Part shown: positions 6,531-8,944 of the stretch, piece after piece
Layout of the letters: the number at the start of each line of letters is the position of its first letter
How positions within the stretch are numbered: the first letter of the stretch is position 1
Source: Alphaproteobacteria bacterium
GTDB taxonomy: Bacteria; Myxococcota_A; UBA796; GCA-2862545
Length of the DNA stretch: 8,944 nt
Assembly: GCA_020632955.1 (NCBI GenBank)
Contig: JACKEO010000038.1
Span: 1-8,944, forward strand
Direction of reading: 5' to 3'
Notes under the pieces: generated by a model
Databases searched by the model: none
What the model was told of the DNA's origin: nothing
The model's input: only the letters and a program-made list of their open reading frames with translations
Position numbers and translations under genes: made by a program

Positions 6531-6881
6531 CTACTCCTCCGGCTCGACGCGCAACAACTCCTCGAGCACGGCGACGAGCACGGGCAGATCGTGCTGGACG
6601 GTGGCCCAGACCGTCTCGGTCCGCACCCCGAAGTACTCATGCACGAGCCGATTCCGCATGCCACGGACGGCCTGCCACGGGACGTGGGCATGTCGTTCGC
6701 GGATCCGCGCAGGCACGGCACCCGCTGCTTCGCCGATCACCAGGAGCCGGTACACGACCGCGTCGACGACCAAGGCATTGGACACGAACTCCACGGCACC
6801 CATGCCCTGCGTGTACACGCTGATCTGCGCGGCAGCCCCCAGCATGTCGCGCACCCGAAAGCGCCACTCCCTAGGCGGCAA
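6531..6881 (-). CDS. hepT: HepT-like (DUF86) toxin of an MntA/HepT toxin-antitoxin pair
   Basis: The protein has 116 residues from the TTG at 6881. The HEPN-fold core begins at REWRF and shows the family pattern VIGEAAGAVP (48-57), HVPWQAVRGMRN (66-77) and the catalytic RX4HXY motif: R76, H81, Y83 in RNRLVHEYFGV. HepT is an HEPN ribonuclease whose activity is silenced when MntA adds AMP to the motif tyrosine. All three key residues are present, so the toxin looks active. The start is uncertain. The frame is open back to a GTG at 7040 overlapping the mntA stop (GTGA), which would add 53 residues. That stretch has poor GC at third codon positions, does not resemble HepT, and coincides with the 6885-7045 palindrome. 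No good ribosome binding site precedes the TTG. Third-position GC is lower than in recA, consistent with horizontal acquisition. Confidence 0.85.
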   Translation of the reverse strand: MPPREWRFRVRDMLGAAAQISVYTQGMGAVEFVSNALVVDAVVYRLLVIGEAAGAVPARIRERHAHVPWQAVRGMRNRLVHEYFGVRTETVWATVQHDLPVLVAVLEELLRVEPEE

Positions 6882-6884
6882 CGA

Positions 6885-7045
6885 GAGCGTTGACCGCTCA
6901 GGTCGATCGTGACCGAGCCGAGGTCGGCAGCCGCCACGGCTAGGCGGAGGACCGCAGGCGTGGCAGCGCCACGTCGAGCGTCCGACAACGACGCCGTGCC
7001 GGCTGCCGGCCCGGCGAATCGCATTGACCCGAGCGGTCACCGCTC
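6885..7045. repeat. 161-bp imperfect palindrome splitting the mntA-hepT junction (MITE-like or structured RNA)
   Basis: Two nested inverted-repeat blocks fold this stretch back on itself. The outer arms are 6885-6907 and 7023-7045: 20 of 23 positions are complementary, plus one G-T. The inner arms are 6922-6940 and 6993-7011: 17 of 19 complementary, plus one G-T. Between the blocks, 6917-6920 pairs with 7012-7015. The apical 52 bases contain small hairpins GCGG-AGGA-CCGC (6944-6955) and CGTGGC-AGC-GCCACG (6959-6973), and possibly a third (GTCG / CGAC, 6973-6986). The outer arms each contain a version of the palindromic 15-mer GAGCGGTSAMCGCTC. The element includes the last two mntA codons and its stop, and ends four bases before the hepT TTG. 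No target-site duplication or transposase is visible, so a mobile origin is inference. An attC site was considered, but the GTTRRRY core is missing. Confidence 0.75.
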
Positions 7046-7339
7046 CAGGGCCTCGCGCAGGATGCGATCCCGGAGCGCGGGATGGAGCGCGTCCGGCTCG
7101 ACCAGGTCCACGCGGCCTCCCAGCAGGTCCGCGAGACGCTGCTCCAGCGCACCGAAGGCCACGAGCCCGATGGGCTGACGAAAGGTCACCAGCACGTCGA
7201 TGTCGCTGTCGTCGCGTGCCTCGTCGCGCGCGACCGATCCGAACAGCGCGAAGGACGCCACCTCGAACTCCTCGCGCAGCGATGCGCGGGCATCCGACAG
7301 ACGCCTCAGGATGTCATCGCGTGAGGAAGAAGCTGCCAT
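7037..7339 (-). CDS. mntA: MntA-like nucleotidyltransferase antitoxin
   Basis: The protein has exactly 100 residues, typical of the minimal nucleotidyltransferases. The GSX10DXD signature is complete: G34-S35, then ten residues, then D46-I-D48, with a third acidic residue D78 in GRVDLVEPDAL. MntA uses ATP to AMPylate the tyrosine of the HepT RX4HXY motif and so neutralises the toxin. Gene order is antitoxin first. The two genes normally abut or overlap, but here they are separated by 155 nt, largely the palindrome at 6885-7045. The ATG at 7339 gives the standard N-terminus. No clear Shine-Dalgarno precedes it. TAGACT lies about ten bases upstream and could be a -10 box of a nearly leaderless transcript, which is weak. 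The same frame remains open upstream, so a longer N-terminus is not excluded. Confidence 0.88.
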   Translation of the reverse strand: MAASSSRDDILRRLSDARASLREEFEVASFALFGSVARDEARDDSDIDVLVTFRQPIGLVAFGALEQRLADLLGGRVDLVEPDALHPALRDRILREALER

Positions 7340-7612
7340 GCGGCAGTCTAGCCCCGCAGACCTCGGCGACGCCACGGCCAGGAAGGACGACGCTCCGTTG
7401 CGCAGGTCGACCTCCCGCACGTCGCCCGGGCCGCCCCGACGTGGATGAGCTTGCCCCTCCGACCGCGCAACACCCGGGACCTGCCATGCCACCTCGAGGA
7501 CACGGCTGCGTCCAGTCAAGCCTCGACCCCAGGCGCGACGAGCCCTCCACGCGCGCCCTGTACGTGGAGATGCGGATCGACCAGCGCTGGTGCGGCAACG
7601 GGGCGCCCCGCC
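7340..7612. other. Interval upstream of mntA, no firm gene
   Basis: This interval should contain the mntA promoter. An inverted repeat CACGTCG / CGACGTG with a 13-base centre lies around 7422-7448, about 80 bp before mntA, and could be an operator. On the plus strand a 45-codon frame from the ATG at 7486 to the TGA at 7621-7623 ends with a run of about 29 codons that all have G or C at the third position (…ALYVEMRIDQRWCGNGAPRL…). It has no ribosome binding site and no family I recognise, and it overlaps the stop of the next gene tail to tail. It may be a gene remnant or chance. Confidence 0.3.
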
Positions 7613-8026
7613 TCAAGGCGTGAGCACCTCGATGCCCACGATCGCACACCTCGGCGGGCTGGAGTTCTCCTCCGACACGAACAGGGTCACCTGGGCCCCG
7701 GGCGTCCCTCGGGCAAACAGCAGCAGGGTCAACACCCGATCGTTGAGCTTGGTCTCGATGGCCGTCCCGCCATCCCTCGGCCACACGGGAATGAGCCACT
7801 CCGGCCCCGCACCGCACAGCGCCGGAGGCGTGCCCGTGATGAGGTCGGCAGCCTCCAGCCGCACTTCCAGCCGGTACTGGCCCACCACGAACCGGGGCGG
7901 TGGCAGCGTCACGGGCACGCACGAGGCCGTCTCCGCGCCCGTGAACTCGAGGCAGGTGGCCCACGCTGGCGCGGGGACCGCAGCGGCGAGCGCGGCGAAC
8001 GCGGAGACCAGGGAGAAGCGACGCAT
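7613..8026 (-). CDS. Small secreted protein with Sec signal peptide and four cysteines, function unknown
   Basis: The protein has 137 residues. Residues 1-23 form a classic Sec signal: Arg-Arg, a hydrophobic stretch rich in Ala, Val and Leu, and a cleavage site after A21-W-A23. The mature part of about 114 residues has four cysteines (C25, C36, C71, C127), enough for two disulfides. It alternates hydrophobic and charged stretches such as YRLEVRLEAADL and RVLTLLLFARG, which suggests a small beta-sandwich. I recognise no family. The start is well supported: AAGGGGA precedes the ATG at the right distance and overlaps the stop of the lipoprotein gene 11 bp upstream, so the two are co-transcribed and probably coupled. 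Export to the periplasm or outside is a confident inference; the role is not. Confidence 0.75.
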   Translation of the reverse strand: MRRFSLVSAFAALAAAVPAPAWATCLEFTGAETASCVPVTLPPPRFVVGQYRLEVRLEAADLITGTPPALCGAGPEWLIPVWPRDGGTAIETKLNDRVLTLLLFARGTPGAQVTLFVSEENSSPPRCAIVGIEVLTP

Positions 8027-8037
8027 GGGGTTCCCCT

Positions 8038-8301
8038 TCACTGGAGCACATGGGTGATCACGACGAGTCGGGCCGGCGCGATGCCGTCGGCGACAGGCTG
8101 CGAGGTGTCGCCGCTGTCGACGTTGGCGGAGTCGCCGGAATCGGCGGAATCCTTCGGGGCCGTGTCGCCGGTGGACGGCGTATCCACCGGGGCGCTGTCG
8201 GTGTCTCCGGAGACCCCGTCCTTGTCTCGATCGCCGGACGTGTCCGCGGCCGCGCAGCCCACGAACCAGACCACCAGGAGCACCCGTGCGCCGTGCGGCA
8301 T
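8038..8301 (-). CDS. Small Asp/Ser/Thr/Gly-rich lipoprotein
   Basis: The protein has 87 residues from the ATG at 8301, which is preceded by GGGGAGGAAAG. A short signal (MPHGARVLLVVWFVGC) ends in a lipobox-like FVGC with Cys16 as the probable lipidated residue. Phe at -3 is not the preferred Leu, so this is slightly off consensus. The mature part is a disordered acidic linker dominated by Asp, Ser, Thr and Gly. It starts with DRDKDG (24-29 region), which resembles the calcium-binding DxDxDG of thrombospondin type 3 repeats. Such linkers are common in lipoproteins of Myxococcota, where they usually lead into a folded domain. Here only about 18 more residues follow the linker (VADGIAPARLVVITHVLQ), so the gene may be short by nature or have lost its downstream domain. 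It forms a tight unit with the secreted protein after it. Confidence 0.65.
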   Translation of the reverse strand: MPHGARVLLVVWFVGCAAADTSGDRDKDGVSGDTDSAPVDTPSTGDTAPKDSADSGDSANVDSGDTSQPVADGIAPARLVVITHVLQ

Positions 8302-8321
8302 CCAGCGACTTTCCTCCCCGA

Positions 8322-8340
8322 GCCGAGGCTCTACCTCGGC
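8322..8340. promoter_or_regulatory. Candidate operator between divergent genes
   Basis: GCCGAGG ctcta CCTCGGC is a perfect 7-bp inverted repeat with a five-base centre. It lies in the 53-bp gap between the minus-strand lipoprotein start (8301) and the plus-strand ATG at 8355. The position and symmetry suit a site for the ribbon-helix-helix-like protein encoded next to it, but binding is only inferred. Confidence 0.4.
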
Positions 8341-8354
8341 CGCACGCATCGGCC

Positions 8355-8753
8355 ATGGGAGAGCGGCGGGCTGTGCCCAGGCCGACGCGCGCAGCCGGGT
8401 CCAGGGGCGCGCCGATCTCCGTGGCCCAGGCGGCCCTCCCCGAAAGCGACCTCCAGGTCGAGGTGGTCGGCCGCCGCACCGGCAGCACGCACCGCGGGTA
8501 CCTGGTGTGGAAGATCCGCGAGGCCCGCAAGGGCAACATCCCGGTCGGACCCAGCCAGCGCCCGCCCAAGCGCGACCCCGGCACGAAGATGATGGTCCTG
8601 CCCCTGCGCATGGCCGAGCCCGACGTCGAGGTGCTCGACGCCGCCTGGAAGCGCCTCGGGTTCAAGAGCCGGATGGCCTTCCTGCGGCACGCGATGGCGA
8701 GCGCGCTGCACGCGGGTGGCGACATCGACGCGGCCATCGCGCTGCGGGGGTGA
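8355..8753 (+). CDS. Protein with ribbon-helix-helix-like C-terminus, possible transcription regulator
   Basis: The protein has 132 residues from the ATG at 8355. The C-terminal part reads as a CopG/Arc-type ribbon-helix-helix. A short strand MMVLPLRM (79-86) is followed by a helix EVLDAAWKRLG (92-102) and a second helix SRMAFLRHAMASAL (105-118), with the hydrophobic spacing expected for the dimer fold. Residues 30-78 (DLQVEVVGRR… WKIREARKGN) form a basic segment that I cannot assign. Third positions are strongly GC in this frame from about residue 23 onward, which supports coding. The start is unsure: no ribosome binding site precedes the ATG. A GTG at 8421 (110 residues) would leave more room for a divergent promoter and the palindrome at 8322-8340. 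It may regulate itself and the divergent lipoprotein unit. Confidence 0.6.
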   Translation: MGERRAVPRPTRAAGSRGAPISVAQAALPESDLQVEVVGRRTGSTHRGYLVWKIREARKGNIPVGPSQRPPKRDPGTKMMVLPLRMAEPDVEVLDAAWKRLGFKSRMAFLRHAMASALHAGGDIDAAIALRG

Positions 8754-8857
8754 CGCCGAGGTGAGGAGGCGCGGGCCGTCCGAGGGGTCGGCTCGCGGTC
8801 GTTCCGCGACAGGCTGGCTCCGGGCGGAGCGCCTCCATACGGGCACCCATCGCCGCC

Positions 8858-8863
8858 AGGAGG
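8858..8863 (+). promoter_or_regulatory. Ribosome binding site of the right-edge gene
   Basis: AGGAGG lies nine bases before the ATG at 8873. It is the strongest Shine-Dalgarno on the plus strand near an open frame here, and it is the main reason for calling the truncated gene that follows. Confidence 0.55.
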
Positions 8864-8872
8864 CGCCCAACG

Positions 8873-8944
8873 ATGACGGACAGCACCTACGGCGAAGGCA
8901 GATGGGAGCTCGCCGCAGACTCGGTGCTGGCCGTCCTGGTGTGC
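8873..8944 (+). CDS. 5' end of an unidentified gene running off the right edge
   Basis: Twenty-four codons are visible, beginning MTDSTYGEGRWELAADSVLA and continuing with hydrophobic residues. They have mostly G or C at third positions and no stop. A consensus AGGAGG lies nine bases upstream. The gap of 119 bp after the ribbon-helix-helix-like gene contains a 6-bp hairpin TCGCGG / CCGCGA (8793-8809) without a T tract, so it is not a clear terminator. Too little is present to name a family. Confidence 0.5.
   Translation, partial: MTDSTYGEGRWELAADSVLAVLVC

Noticed and set aside
4822..6912. Long plus-strand open frames opposite comM and hepT
   Set aside because: Their translations are His/Arg/Gln-rich with no domain, and they lie antisense to well-supported genes.
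6885..7045. Integron attC site
   Set aside because: Size and folding are suggestive, but the outer ends lack the GTTRRRY / RYYYAAC core pair and no integrase or cassette is nearby.
8793..8809. Hairpin TCGCGG / CCGCGA as a terminator
   Set aside because: The stem is only 6 bp and no T tract follows on either strand.

Overview
The window is very GC-rich, gene-dense, and transcribed mostly on the minus strand. GC-rich codon third positions, a short Asp/Ser/Thr/Gly-rich lipoprotein and an alkylglycerone-phosphate-synthase-like flavoprotein next to a lipid kinase all fit a member of the Myxococcota or a related former deltaproteobacterium. That placement is inference; no rRNA or other definitive marker is present.

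Region 1 (1-3115, minus) is a tightly packed three-gene unit. A long FAD-linked oxidase of the alkyl-DHAP synthase / glycolate-oxidase superfamily overlaps a two-cluster Fe-S protein with a CCG domain by 14 nt. That gene overlaps a truncated diacylglycerol-kinase-family gene by ATGA. The unit probably works in glycerolipid or ether-lipid metabolism, with the Fe-S protein as electron partner. Region 2 (3116-3652) has no convincing gene. It holds a strong minus-strand intrinsic terminator just 42 nt before the flavoprotein start, a TGTCA-N6-TGACA palindrome and other hairpins.

Region 3 (3653-6273, minus) holds recA and, upstream of it, comM (YifB/Mg-chelatase-like helicase). Both act on DNA strand exchange and are probably co-transcribed. 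A 17-bp palindrome lies between them, next to the recA ribosome binding site. A G-run tract lies upstream of comM.

Region 4 (6531-7339, minus) is an MntA/HepT toxin-antitoxin pair with both signature motifs intact. The usual close junction between the two genes is split by a roughly 160-bp imperfect palindrome (6885-7045), which includes the mntA stop codon and ends beside the hepT start. I consider this the most unusual object in the window.

Region 5 (7613-8944) has a two-gene minus-strand unit for a small lipoprotein and a small secreted protein. Divergent from it is a plus-strand gene with a ribbon-helix-helix-like C-terminus, and a perfect 7-bp inverted repeat sits between the two. The 5' end of another plus-strand gene runs off the right edge. 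I saw no rRNA, tRNA, CRISPR array or insertion-sequence transposase.
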